A stretch of DNA of 32,309 bases, taken from NCBI GenBank assembly GCA_939792625.1, contig CALNFG010000003.1, positions 1 to 32,309 of the forward strand, given 5' to 3'. A model generated the notes under the pieces. The model did no database searches. It was not told the DNA's origin and was given only the letters and a program-made list of their open reading frames with translations. This document shows positions 24,410 to 32,309 of the stretch, one piece after another. This DNA is from an uncultured Prevotella sp. (lineage in GTDB: Bacteria; Bacteroidota; Bacteroidia; Bacteroidales; Bacteroidaceae). The position numbers and the translations under genes were made by a program. Every line of letters starts with the position of its first letter. Position 1 is the stretch's first letter.

Positions 24410-25165
24410 ATGGGTTTATTATACGTTGTACCCACGCCGGTGGGTAATCTGGAAGACATGACATTCAGGGCAGTCCGCATACTGAAAGAAGCGGATTTTG
24501 TTCTGGCTGAAGACACACGCACATCCGGCATCCTGCTGAAACATTTTGAGATAAAGGCTCATCTTGTGTCCCACCACAAGTTTAACGAGCATGGCACGTC
24601 TGCATCTGTCGTGGAACGGCTGAAAGCCGGAGCCACAGCCGCCCTTATAAGCGACGCCGGCACGCCGGGCATAAGCGACCCCGGATTCTTCCTCGTGCGC
24701 GAGGCTGTCAGCGCCGGAGTCACAGTGCAATGTCTTCCGGGAGCAACGGCATTCGTCCCAGCCCTGGTGTCATCGGGCCTGCCGTGCGACCGTTTCTGCT
24801 TCGAAGGCTTTCTGCCGCCCAAAAAAGGCCGTGCCACACGCCTCGAAACGCTGAAGCAAGAGACTCGCACAATGGTCTTCTATGAGTCGCCTTACCGAGT
24901 GCTGAAAACCCTGCAGCAGTTCGCCGAATGTTTCGGCGGAAACAGAAGGGTGAGCGTATGCCGCGAAATATCAAAGATACATGAAGAGAGTGTGCGCGGA
25001 ACGCTTGACGAAGTGACGGCCCACTTCAAGGAGACCGAGCCCCGTGGGGAATTTGTCATAGTGCTGGAAGGCAGTCCCGAAGTAAGGAGCATAAAGGCAA
25101 GAAGACAAAATCAGGCCGGTGAAGACAGCCGGCCGGCAGACGAAAAGCCCGGCCAAGCCACATAG
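24410..25165 (+). CDS. rsmI: 16S rRNA (cytidine(1402)-2'-O)-methyltransferase
   Basis: RsmI methylates the 2'-OH of C1402 in the decoding centre using S-adenosylmethionine. The protein has 251 aa of the tetrapyrrole-methylase fold: N-terminal LLYVVPTPVGNLEDMTFRA, EDTRTSGILLKHF, ISDAGTPGISDPG, LPGATAFVPALVSSGLP and FYESPYRVLKTL. The last 25 residues (ARRQNQAGEDSRPADEKPGQ) are polar, low-complexity and unlike the family core. The start at 24410 is set by the core N-terminus; a TTG at 24398 lies inside the promoter. Confidence 0.94.
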   Translation: MGLLYVVPTPVGNLEDMTFRAVRILKEADFVLAEDTRTSGILLKHFEIKAHLVSHHKFNEHGTSASVVERLKAGATAALISDAGTPGISDPGFFLVREAVSAGVTVQCLPGATAFVPALVSSGLPCDRFCFEGFLPPKKGRATRLETLKQETRTMVFYESPYRVLKTLQQFAECFGGNRRVSVCREISKIHEESVRGTLDEVTAHFKETEPRGEFVIVLEGSPEVRSIKARRQNQAGEDSRPADEKPGQAT

Positions 25166-25209
25166 GACAGAATATCATTGAAAAAACATAAACATAAAAT
25201 ATCAAGATT

Positions 25210-26058
25210 ATGAAAAAGCTATTATTCTTCGCGGCATGCCTGCTGGCATTAGTCGCATGCAACAGCGGTAAGTCGCAGAAAGACCTGCCTAACACCGCCA
25301 GACAAGACTCTCTGCAGAAAATAATCGAGCAGAAAGACAACGAAATCAACGACATGATGGGCATCCTCAACGAAGTGGAGGAAGGATTCCGCCAAATCAA
25401 TGAGGCCGAAAACCGTGTAAGTGTGGCCAAAGAGGGTGAAGGCGCCAAACGCCAGCAGCAAATCAGGGAGAACATGCAGTTCATACAACAGCGCATGGCA
25501 GAAAACCGCGAGCTGATAGCAAAGCTGCGCAACCAGGTGAAAAACGGCACGGTGAAGAGCGAACAGCTGCAAAAAACAATAGAAAACCTCACCAAGCAGC
25601 TTGAGGACAAAGACAATCAGATAAAAGACCTCTACGCACAGCTTGAAGCCAAAGACATACATATAGAGGAACTGGAACGCACAACAACCACCCTCAACAA
25701 AAATGTCAACATCCTGCAAGACGACAACGCGAAGAAGGCCAACACCATCAACACGCAGGACAAGCAGCTGAACACGGCATGGTATGTGTACGGCACGAAG
25801 AAAGAACTTAAAGACCAGAACATCCTTGTGGACGGAAAGGTGCTACAGTCGAACTTCAACAAGAGCTACTTCACAAAAGTTGACATCCGCACGCTCAAGG
25901 CTATCAAACTGTATTCAAAGTCGGCCAAGCTGCTCACCATGCACCCCTCAAGCAGTTACAAGCTTGAGCGCGACGCACAGAAGCAGTACGTGCTGCACAT
26001 CACCAACCCGCAAATATTCTGGAGTACAAGCAAATATCTGGTGGTACAGGTCAAGTAA
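25210..26058 (+). CDS. Coiled-coil lipoprotein, possibly Cbp1-like collagen-binding adhesin family
   Basis: The protein has 282 aa with a lipobox LVAC (Cys17), then NSGKSQKD. Residues about 35-190 are a long coiled coil rich in Lys, Glu and Gln (EQKDNEINDMMGILNEVEEG through LEAKDIHIEELERTTTTLNK). The C-terminal domain (TAWYVYGTKKELKDQNIL; FTKVDIRTLKAIKLYSK) is a recognisable Bacteroidota module that I associate with proteins named after B. fragilis Cbp1. The adhesin role is not proven for this member. It lies 44 bases after rsmI on the same strand and ends in a strong terminator. Confidence 0.75.
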   Translation: MKKLLFFAACLLALVACNSGKSQKDLPNTARQDSLQKIIEQKDNEINDMMGILNEVEEGFRQINEAENRVSVAKEGEGAKRQQQIRENMQFIQQRMAENRELIAKLRNQVKNGTVKSEQLQKTIENLTKQLEDKDNQIKDLYAQLEAKDIHIEELERTTTTLNKNVNILQDDNAKKANTINTQDKQLNTAWYVYGTKKELKDQNILVDGKVLQSNFNKSYFTKVDIRTLKAIKLYSKSAKLLTMHPSSSYKLERDAQKQYVLHITNPQIFWSTSKYLVVQVK

Positions 26059-26080
26059 CTCCGGCACATAAGAAAACACA

Positions 26081-26126
26081 ACGGGCAGGCAACGACGGTG
26101 ACACGACCGTCCGCCTGCCCGTTTTT
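26081..26126. terminator. Strong terminator between convergent genes
   Basis: ACGGGCAGGC (26081-26090) pairs perfectly with GCCTGCCCGT (26112-26121). An inner perfect stem GACGGT/ACCGTC (26094-26099 with 26106-26111) caps it, and TTTTT follows. It lies between the lipoprotein (+) and the DUF1593 gene (-). Confidence 0.88.
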
Positions 26127-26159
26127 ATTGCGGCATATAATCACCTTTCAGCTGTCATA

Positions 26160-27452
26160 CTATTCTTTCAGCCATCCCCAGCGCATGCCCCAGTCATCCA
26201 TGACTTCTTTGCGCCACTTGTATATCGTGGCTCCGCCCTGCATGTAACCGTGGAACAAAGCCGGACTGCCGTGGTCAGTAAACCAATGACCGCCAGTGAG
26301 ATAATCGGTCTGGCGCGATTTACCCGGCCAAGAGTTCTCTATTGTAACCTCACCTTTCTGCACAGGGAAGCCTTCTATGTCAGACTCGATTGTGTACGGC
26401 AGCGTGCCGAGAGTATATGTGGAATAACGCACCATGTAGTCGCCGCCGCCCATATAATACCCGGCCCAGCTTTGTTTTGCTATTGTCAAGGTTACACACG
26501 GACGGCCTGTCATGGAAGAGTCAAGCACCGGGCCACTGACATGAAACTCTATGACGGCATAATTCTGCACGGTGTCTTCGGCCGTGGCAGTGCGGTTGAA
26601 CACCACTCTCGGACTGTGCGTGCATCGCTCAAAGCTCCCTCCCCACGAATCTTTCTCAGGGTCGGCAGGGTCGCCGTCCATCATGTACAGCAACGCCGGA
26701 GTGTCGCCCATCTTGGGACGGCCGCCGAGATAAGAGGCAAAATCAGCCCCGAGATGTCCTGCCCCTGCCACGAAATGACTGTAAAAACCGGCGTTGTAAT
26801 CATCAGGATTCCTGCCGTCGCTTATAAAGGCGCGGTAAGACACGTTGTTCTCTATCATCCACAAATCAGGGAAATTCTCTATTATATAGACATAGCTGTT
26901 GATGCTCCACTTCTTGTTCGGGCCTCCTATCCAGTACACCCTTATCCTGCCGGCTATGTCGGGGGCATCGTGCAGAGCCTGTGCCAGGTCGTCAAGCCCG
27001 CCCCACACCAAGACGTACAACGGTCTGTCACTGTCCTTACGCGCACATCTCACAATCCAGTCAGAGCCTTCGGTGGATGTCATGTACCCGCACAGCGGAG
27101 CGGCCCCCTTACGTCCCTGCTTGGTGACCGAACGCAGATAATCGGGCGAGGCAAAGCCTTCGGCATGCTTCTTCAGCACCGGGAGGTCCTGTTCGTACAC
27201 GTCTATCATGCGGAGTATCTCATCCTTGCTTCCATCTCCGTACGACGGCGACGATATTATACCTTCTGTTTCAAACATGTCGCTGTACATAAGGAAGTGA
27301 GCCATTGACTGATTGTCGTCCGGGTCGGTGCCGCCTATGTCAGTACTGATAAGTATACGCGGCTTTACGGCGGGCACGACACGGGCCTCAACACCGCAAC
27401 TCACAGCCAACGACACCGCCGCAGCAATGACGGCAATTATTTTCTTTTTCAT
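26160..27452 (-). CDS. DUF1593 nucleoside-hydrolase-like exported protein
   Basis: The protein has 430 aa and a signal peptide (MKKKIIAVIAAAVSLAVSCGVEA). Cys19 could be lipidated but the -3 residue is Ala, so secretion is equally likely. The N-terminal domain has the inosine-uridine-nucleoside-hydrolase-like metal motif ISTDIGGTDPDDNQS. DUF1593 proteins are related to nucleoside hydrolases and a cellulose-binding protein of Saccharophagus (Sde182), but the substrate is unknown. The C-terminal part (about 300-430) is beta-rich with many Trp/Tyr. I start at 27452 because the signal peptide begins there; the frame opens 9 codons earlier at 27479. Confidence 0.85.
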   Translation of the reverse strand: MKKKIIAVIAAAVSLAVSCGVEARVVPAVKPRILISTDIGGTDPDDNQSMAHFLMYSDMFETEGIISSPSYGDGSKDEILRMIDVYEQDLPVLKKHAEGFASPDYLRSVTKQGRKGAAPLCGYMTSTEGSDWIVRCARKDSDRPLYVLVWGGLDDLAQALHDAPDIAGRIRVYWIGGPNKKWSINSYVYIIENFPDLWMIENNVSYRAFISDGRNPDDYNAGFYSHFVAGAGHLGADFASYLGGRPKMGDTPALLYMMDGDPADPEKDSWGGSFERCTHSPRVVFNRTATAEDTVQNYAVIEFHVSGPVLDSSMTGRPCVTLTIAKQSWAGYYMGGGDYMVRYSTYTLGTLPYTIESDIEGFPVQKGEVTIENSWPGKSRQTDYLTGGHWFTDHGSPALFHGYMQGGATIYKWRKEVMDDWGMRWGWLKE

Positions 27453-27530
27453 TATACCTGGCTTTTGCATATTCAACATATTCTCGCTTTAAATCAAACC
27501 ATGCACATCGGGCATACGCCCAAACATGAA

Positions 27531-27561
27531 CAAAGATATGTCATATTTACGTCATCTGCAA
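27531..27561 (-). promoter_or_regulatory. Promoter of the DUF1593 gene
   Basis: On the minus strand TTG (27559-27561), 20 bases, TATCTTTG (27531-27538). It implies a leader of about 75 bases, longer than at other genes of the window. Confidence 0.6.
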
Positions 27562-27655
27562 GCTTACCGTCCGTTCCTTTTCCATGTTTAACATTCCGTA
27601 ACACGGATGAAAGAGACATTGTGCCGCGTCACACATACCCGCCCCGTTAACCGCC

Positions 27656-27735
27656 GAAAGGTAAGCTTTTGACGTGCCGAAGACGGTCTTTGACGAGACA
27701 AAAGGTCATGTTTTGCAAAGCAAAAGCTTACCTTT
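27656..27735. repeat. 22-base periodic palindromic array, copy 3 (four units)
   Basis: Units start at 27656 (GAAAGGTAAGCTTT), 27678 (CGAAGACGGTCTTT), 27700 (AAAAGGTCATGTTT) and 27722 (AAAAGCTTACCTTT), again exactly 22 bases apart. The second unit has lost the centre but keeps AAG and CTTT; the fourth is the inverted form. The array lies between the divergent DUF1593 and dnaE promoters. The remaining 27736-27903 contains nothing I recognise. Confidence 0.82.
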
Positions 27736-27903
27736 CATATTGTAAACAATCATGCGCCTCCCGCTTACAACAAAACTCCCGCAGCAGCACAAAAGACATA
27801 TATTAAAACCGCAGGCGCGGCATTTTCTTACGATTTTTCAACAAATGCGAAAGAATGACAGCCCGCCGCAGCTTTTATTTTTTACATTATTCACACGTTC
27901 TTC

Positions 27904-27934
27904 TTGGCAGTCTCGTTTTTTAGCCCTAACTTTG
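27904..27934 (+). promoter_or_regulatory. Promoter of dnaE
   Basis: TTG (27904-27906), 20 bases, TAACTTTG (27927-27934): matches the -33/-7 pattern, giving a leader of about 40 bases before the ATG at 27979. Confidence 0.7.
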
Positions 27935-27978
27935 ACCGTCGAAAAAACGTTCCACAACATTTTCACACAATACTATAT

Positions 27979-30900
27979 ATGCAAGACTACGTTCATCTCC
28001 ACGTACACACTTATTACAGCATACTCGACGGCCAGGCCAGCGTCAAGCGGCTTGTGGACAAGGCCATAGCCGACGGCATGCGTGGCATGGCCGTGACCGA
28101 CCACGGCAACATGATGGGCATAAAGGAGTTTTTCAACTATTGCAAGAAGAAAAACGCCGAACTGAAGGAGCAGGGCAAGCCCGAGTTCAAGCCCATACTG
28201 GGATGCGAGATGTACGTGGCGCGACGCACGAAAGCCGACAAGGTAAAAGACCTCGGCGACCAGGGCGGTTACCACCTCATAGTATTGGCAAAAAACTACA
28301 AGGGATATAAAAACCTGATAAAACTGGTGAGCCGCGCATGGGTGGACGGATTCTACATGCGTCCGCGCACCGACCGTGCCGACCTCGAGACTTATCACGA
28401 GGGACTTATCGTCTGCTCGGCATGTATTGCAGGCGAAGTGCCTGCCAAAATACTGAAAGGCGACATTGCCGGAGCAGAAGAGGCCGCGCAGTGGTACAAG
28501 CGCGTGTTCGGCGACGACTATTACCTCGAGCTGCAACGCCACGAGGTGAAAGACCCGCGCATACGGGCCAACCGCGAGACATACCCGCTGCAGCAGAAGG
28601 CAAACAAAGTGTTGATGGAGTTTTCAAAGAAGTACGGCATCAAGCTGGTATGCACCAACGACTGCCACTTCGTTGACGAAGAGAACGCCGAAGCGCACGA
28701 CCGCCTGCTGTGTCTTTCAACGAACAAAGACCTTGACGACCCCAACCGCATGCTGTATTCAAAGCAGGAATGGTTTAAAACAAGAGCCGAGATGAACGAA
28801 GTGTTTGCCGACGTGCCCGAAGCTCTTGCCAACACATGCGAAGTGTTGGACAAGGTGGAGTCTTACAGCATAGACCACTCCCCCATCATGCCTTTCTTCC
28901 CGATACCCGAAGAGTTCGGCACGGAGGAGGAATACCGCAAGCGCTTCACCGAAGAACAGCTGTACGACGAGTTCACACAAGACGAAAACGGCAACGTGGT
29001 GCTGTCGCGCGAGGAAGGGGAAAAGAAGATACAGAAGCTCGGAGGCTATGACAAGATATACCGGATAAAGTTTGAGGCCGACTATCTGGCCAAACTCGCA
29101 TACGAAGGCGCAAGGAAACTCTACGGCGACCCGCTGTCGGAGGAAGTGGAAGAGCGCGTGAAGTTCGAGCTGTACATAATGAAGACGATGGGCTTCCCGG
29201 GATACTTCCTCATCGTGCAGGACTTCATCAACTCCGCACGCGACGAACTCGGAGTGATGGTAGGCCCGGGCCGAGGCAGCGCAGCAGGCTCCGTCGTGGC
29301 CTATTGTCTGGGCATCACGAAGATTGACCCAATAAAATACGACCTGCTGTTCGAGCGTTTCCTTAACCCCGACCGTATCTCGCTGCCCGATATCGACACC
29401 GATTTCGATGATGACGGACGCGGAAAGGTACTCGACTGGGTAACCCGGAAATACGGTGCCGACAAAGTGGCACACATCATAACATACGGCACCATGGCCA
29501 CAAAACTTGCCATAAAAGACGTGGCCCGCGTGGAAAAGCTGCCCCTGGAAGAGTCAAACCGCCTGTGCAAGGCCATACCCGACCGCCTGCCCGACGGCAT
29601 GAAGATGAATCTGACCAACGCCATAAAGTGCGTGAGAGAACTGCGCGAAGCCGAAGCCTCACCCGACCCGCGCCTGCACGAGACAATAGAGTATGCCAAG
29701 ATGCTCGAAGGCAACGTGCGCAACACGGGCATACACGCCTGCGGCACCATAATATGCCGCGACCCTATCAGCGACTGGGTGCCGGTATCTACGGCCGATG
29801 ACAAAGAGACAGGCAAGAAACTGCTCTGCACACAGTATGAAGGCAGCGTCATAGAGGAGACGGGACTCATCAAGATGGACTTTCTCGGACTGAAAACGTT
29901 GTCAATCCTGAAAGAGGCAGTGGAGAACATACGCCTGACCACAGGCGACGTGATCGACCTCGACACAATACCCATTGACGACCCCGAGACCTACAAACTG
30001 TACAGCGAGGGCCGCACGATAGGCACGTTCCAGTTTGAGTCGGCCGGCATGCAGAAGTACCTCCGCGAGCTTCATCCCACCGTGTTTGAAGACCTCATAG
30101 CCATGAACGCCCTCTACCGGCCGGGCCCGATGGACTACATACCGCAGTTTATCGAACGTAAGCGCGACCCGTCGAAGATTACGTACGACATCCCCTGCAT
30201 GGAGAAATATCTCAAAGACACTTACGGCATCACCGTGTATCAGGAGCAGGTCATGCTCCTCAGCCGCCAGCTGGCCGGCTTCACGCGCGGCCAGAGCGAC
30301 ACTCTGCGCAAGGCCATGGGTAAGAAGCTCATCGAAAAGATGAACCACCTTGAGGGACTCTTCTACGAGGGTGGCAAAAAGAACGGCTACAAGCACGAGG
30401 TGCTGCACAAGATATGGGAAGACTGGAAGAAGTTTGCCAGCTATGCGTTCAACAAGAGTCACGCTACATGCTACTCGTGGGTGGCTTACCAGACGGCGTA
30501 TCTCAAGGCTCACTATCCCGCCGAATACATGGCAGCCAACATGAGCCGGAACTACACCAACATAGCCGAAATAACCAAGCTCATGGACGAATGTAAGGCC
30601 ATGGGCATAAAGACACTCGGCCCCGACGTAAACGAAAGCCGGCAGAAATTCAGCGTTAACAAACAGGGAGCCATACGCTTCGGCCTTGCCGCGATAAAGG
30701 GTATGGGCTCGGCTGCCGCCGAAGCCATAATAAGCGAACGCGAGAAGAACGGCCCTTACAAAGACGTCTTCGACCTGGCACAACGTGTCAACCTTGCCGC
30801 ATGCAACCGCAAGTGTTTCGAGAGTCTGGCGCTGAGCGGCGGATTTGACAGTTTCAACATAAGACGTGAGAACTATTTCGGCAAAAACGCCAAAGGCGAC

Positions 30901-31686
30901 GCTTTCCTTGACACGCTGATACGTTACGGACAGTTATACCAACAGGAGAAGAACGCCGCACAGAACTCACTCTTCGGAGGAGTTGACGATGTTGACATCG
31001 CCACACCGCCAATACCCGAAGGCGAGCCCTGGAGCAGCATTGAGAAACTGAACAGGGAGCGCGACCTCGTCGGAATATACCTGTCGGCCCACCCGCTTGA
31101 CGATTTTGAAGTGATACTCAACAACTTATGCAACACTCACTGCTCGGAACTGGCCGACAAGCAGGAGCTTTCAAAGAAACAGGAAGTACTGCTGGGAGGC
31201 ATCGTCACGATGGTACGCAGCAAATTCACGAAAACCGGCAAGCCGTGCGGATTTGTCACAATCGAAGATTTTGAAGGATCGGGTGAACTGGCTTTATTCG
31301 GCGAAGAATGTGGCAAGTGGAAAGGCATGCTCATAGAGGGCTGCACCGTTATGATAAAGGCGCAGTTCGTGCAGCGCTTCCGCGGCAGCGACATGATGGA
31401 AATGCGCATCACCGACATACAGTATCTGCAAACCGTAAAAGACAACCAGATAGAACGTCTCACCATAACTCTTGACGCCGCAAAGCTCGATGACACCACC
31501 GTGTCAGACCTCGTGACGGTGATAAAAGACAGTCCGGGCACGACACAACTGTACTTTCAGGTGAATGACGGACTGGCAAACCGCCCGTTCACCCTGCACA
31601 GCCGCACCGGTAAAGTAGACGTATGCAAAGAACTGATATCATTTATAAAGAACAATGAGGCACTGAGTTACAGGATTAATTCATAA
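27979..31686 (+). CDS. dnaE: DNA polymerase III alpha subunit
   Basis: DnaE is the replicative polymerase subunit. The 1235-aa protein begins with a PHP domain (VHLHVHT with His6, His8 and His10; VTDHGN). The palm holds GPGRGSAAGS (about 430) and the catalytic LPDIDTDFDD with D471 and D473. The fingers include ALYRPGPMDYIPQF and TYGITVYQEQVM, then a helix-hairpin-helix region (MGSAAAEAIISERE). An OB-fold (about 1067-1145, LLGGIVTMVRSKFTKTGKPCGFVTIEDFEG) comes near the end. I start at 27979; the frame opens at a TTG (27904) that is part of the promoter. The stop lies within a long inverted repeat. Confidence 0.97.
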   Translation: MQDYVHLHVHTYYSILDGQASVKRLVDKAIADGMRGMAVTDHGNMMGIKEFFNYCKKKNAELKEQGKPEFKPILGCEMYVARRTKADKVKDLGDQGGYHLIVLAKNYKGYKNLIKLVSRAWVDGFYMRPRTDRADLETYHEGLIVCSACIAGEVPAKILKGDIAGAEEAAQWYKRVFGDDYYLELQRHEVKDPRIRANRETYPLQQKANKVLMEFSKKYGIKLVCTNDCHFVDEENAEAHDRLLCLSTNKDLDDPNRMLYSKQEWFKTRAEMNEVFADVPEALANTCEVLDKVESYSIDHSPIMPFFPIPEEFGTEEEYRKRFTEEQLYDEFTQDENGNVVLSREEGEKKIQKLGGYDKIYRIKFEADYLAKLAYEGARKLYGDPLSEEVEERVKFELYIMKTMGFPGYFLIVQDFINSARDELGVMVGPGRGSAAGSVVAYCLGITKIDPIKYDLLFERFLNPDRISLPDIDTDFDDDGRGKVLDWVTRKYGADKVAHIITYGTMATKLAIKDVARVEKLPLEESNRLCKAIPDRLPDGMKMNLTNAIKCVRELREAEASPDPRLHETIEYAKMLEGNVRNTGIHACGTIICRDPISDWVPVSTADDKETGKKLLCTQYEGSVIEETGLIKMDFLGLKTLSILKEAVENIRLTTGDVIDLDTIPIDDPETYKLYSEGRTIGTFQFESAGMQKYLRELHPTVFEDLIAMNALYRPGPMDYIPQFIERKRDPSKITYDIPCMEKYLKDTYGITVYQEQVMLLSRQLAGFTRGQSDTLRKAMGKKLIEKMNHLEGLFYEGGKKNGYKHEVLHKIWEDWKKFASYAFNKSHATCYSWVAYQTAYLKAHYPAEYMAANMSRNYTNIAEITKLMDECKAMGIKTLGPDVNESRQKFSVNKQGAIRFGLAAIKGMGSAAAEAIISEREKNGPYKDVFDLAQRVNLAACNRKCFESLALSGGFDSFNIRRENYFGKNAKGDAFLDTLIRYGQLYQQEKNAAQNSLFGGVDDVDIATPPIPEGEPWSSIEKLNRERDLVGIYLSAHPLDDFEVILNNLCNTHCSELADKQELSKKQEVLLGGIVTMVRSKFTKTGKPCGFVTIEDFEGSGELALFGEECGKWKGMLIEGCTVMIKAQFVQRFRGSDMMEMRITDIQYLQTVKDNQIERLTITLDAAKLDDTTVSDLVTVIKDSPGTTQLYFQVNDGLANRPFTLHSRTGKVDVCKELISFIKNNEALSYRINS

Positions 31687-31772
31687 TTCACAATTCATAG
31701 TTCATAAATGGGCAGGCGCATAAAGTTTTTCCGCAAGGCAATTATGAATTGTGAATCATGAACCATGAATTA
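31676..31772. repeat. Inverted heptad repeat, family C, overlapping the dnaE stop
   Basis: The left arm (31676-31707) is built of a 7-base unit (ATTCATA, ATTCACA, ATTCATA, GTTCATA). The right arm (31741-31772) carries the complement (ATTATGAATTGTGAATCATG and on), with about 26 of 32 positions paired and all mismatches transitions. The last codons and stop of dnaE are inside the left arm. It may act as the dnaE terminator. Confidence 0.75.
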
Positions 31773-31779
31773 AAAAAGC

Positions 31780-31795
31780 TGGCACATTGTTTGCA
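31780..31795 (+). promoter_or_regulatory. Sigma-54 (RpoN) type promoter of trxA
   Basis: TGGCAC (31780-31785), 5 bases, TTGCA (31791-31795): the GG and GC of the -24 and -12 elements are separated by exactly 10 bases, as the consensus requires. Transcription would begin near 31806, leaving a leader of about 39 bases. No activator-binding site was identified. Confidence 0.65.
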
Positions 31796-31844
31796 GGAAT
31801 TATAATACAGGCAACATAGTTATTCACTTAAAAAAATAAAAAAC

Positions 31845-32159
31845 ATGGAAGTAAAAATCACAACAGAGAACTTTGAAAGCTTAAAGAACGGCAACCTGCC
31901 GTTAGTAGTTGACTTTTGGGCAACATGGTGCGGCCCCTGCAAAGCCATAGCTCCCATTATCGGCGAACTTGCCGAAGAATATGACGGAAAAATCGTTGTA
32001 GGCAAATGCGATGTCGAAGAGTGCGACGATATCGCCATGGAGTTCGGTGTCCGCAACATCCCGACAATACTGTTCTTCAAAGACGGTAAGGTGGTAGACA
32101 AGTTCGTAGGCTCTACGACAAAGAGCAAACTGCAGGATAAATTTGAATCTCTACTGTAA
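31845..32159 (+). CDS. trxA: Thioredoxin
   Basis: This is a cytoplasmic disulfide reductant of 104 aa. The active site W28-C29-G30-P31-C32-K lies in VVDFWATWCGPCK, and the cis-Pro loop is VRNIPTILFF. No signal peptide or extra domain; normal length. The ATG at 31845 follows an A-rich leader. It is transcribed separately from dnaE to judge by the inverted repeat and the sigma-54-like promoter between them. Confidence 0.96.
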   Translation: MEVKITTENFESLKNGNLPLVVDFWATWCGPCKAIAPIIGELAEEYDGKIVVGKCDVEECDDIAMEFGVRNIPTILFFKDGKVVDKFVGSTTKSKLQDKFESLL

Positions 32160-32183
32160 TGACTTAATACCATAATGCAAATG

Positions 32184-32219
32184 AACGGCCGGCTGCAACA
32201 TTTTTGCGGCCGGCCGTTT
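32184..32219 (+). terminator. Terminator of trxA
   Basis: AACGGCCGGCTGCAA (32184-32198) pairs with TTGCGGCCGGCCGTT (32204-32218) at 14 of 15 positions around a 5-base loop, 24 bases after the trxA stop. Confidence 0.82.
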
Positions 32220-32251
32220 ACATCTTACACACTTACATGTGTCATGACTGT

Positions 32252-32273
32252 AAAAAATCAAAACAGCTTCTAA
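32252..32273 (-). mobile_element. IS-end-like motif, second copy
   Basis: Read on the minus strand this is TTAGAAGCTGTTTTGAT plus a T run, differing by one base of 22 from 18584-18605. Whether it is a terminal inverted repeat of an element lying to the left or continuing past the window end cannot be decided here. Confidence 0.4.
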
Positions 32274-32308
32274 ATCCGACGGTCAAGCGGCTTCTCAAAC
32301 GCTATACG
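32270..32308 (-). CDS. Possible C-terminal end of a gene cut by the window edge
   Basis: On the minus strand the last bases give an open frame of 12 residues (RIAFEKPLDRRI) ending in TAG at 32272-32270, which overlaps the IS-end-like motif. It is too short to identify. If the motif is an IS end, this could be the end of a transposase or of an interrupted gene. Confidence 0.2.
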   Translation of the reverse strand, partial: RIAFEKPLDRRI

Positions 32309-32309
32309 C

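Noticed and set aside
26250-27308. 352-codon plus-strand frame opposite the DUF1593 gene
   Set aside because: No domain words and no promoter; the minus-strand frame has a signal peptide and the metal-binding motif.

Overview
The window looks like chromosomal DNA of a Bacteroidales bacterium, most likely Prevotella-like. Reasons: many genes sit behind Bacteroidota promoters (TAnnTTTG at -7, with TTG or TTTG about 20 bases upstream); surface lipoproteins carry a Cys followed by acidic residues; there is a TonB-dependent receptor with a CarboxypepD_reg-like N-terminus; LysO is split into two genes; and the psd-pssA-DUF4834 order is familiar from this group. The genus is my inference. No tRNA, rRNA or CRISPR was recognised.

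Layout. (1) 1-2740: envelope-lipid transport, lptB (-) divergent from mlaE-mlaF (+). (2) 2820-7860: a secreted choloylglycine-hydrolase-family enzyme (+), an AT-richer two-gene unit (small membrane protein plus a secreted vWA protein, -), and an uncharacterised barrel-like exported protein (-). (3) 7860-13780: repeat-rich DNA, then a TonB-dependent receptor and a surface lipoprotein made of two near-identical beta-helix domains. (4) 13780-17130: gamma-carbonic-anhydrase-like protein and tadA (-), then the yraN-birA-pyrH operon (+). (5) 17150-18890: split lysO, then a decayed stretch holding an IS-end-like motif and the first 34 codons of an arginase-family gene. (6) 18890-24400: GH28 polygalacturonase, the psd-pssA-DUF4834 phospholipid operon, an AI-2E-family transporter and thymidine kinase, all on -. 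(7) 24400-26060: rsmI and a coiled-coil lipoprotein (+). (8) 26160-32309: a DUF1593 nucleoside-hydrolase-like protein (-), dnaE and trxA (+).

Genes that belong together: lptB and mlaEF move LPS and phospholipid across the envelope, and psd and pssA make phosphatidylethanolamine. The TonB receptor and beta-helix lipoprotein are probably one surface uptake or binding pair.

The most unusual content is non-coding. Three intergenic loci (8242-8343, 14425-14504, 27656-27735) hold arrays of four or five copies of a quasi-palindrome (AAAAG-N5-CTTT) at an exact 22-base period. Three further families of long imperfect inverted repeats lie in other gaps, and every convergent gene junction carries a long hairpin. 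trxA is preceded by a textbook sigma-54 -24/-12 element.
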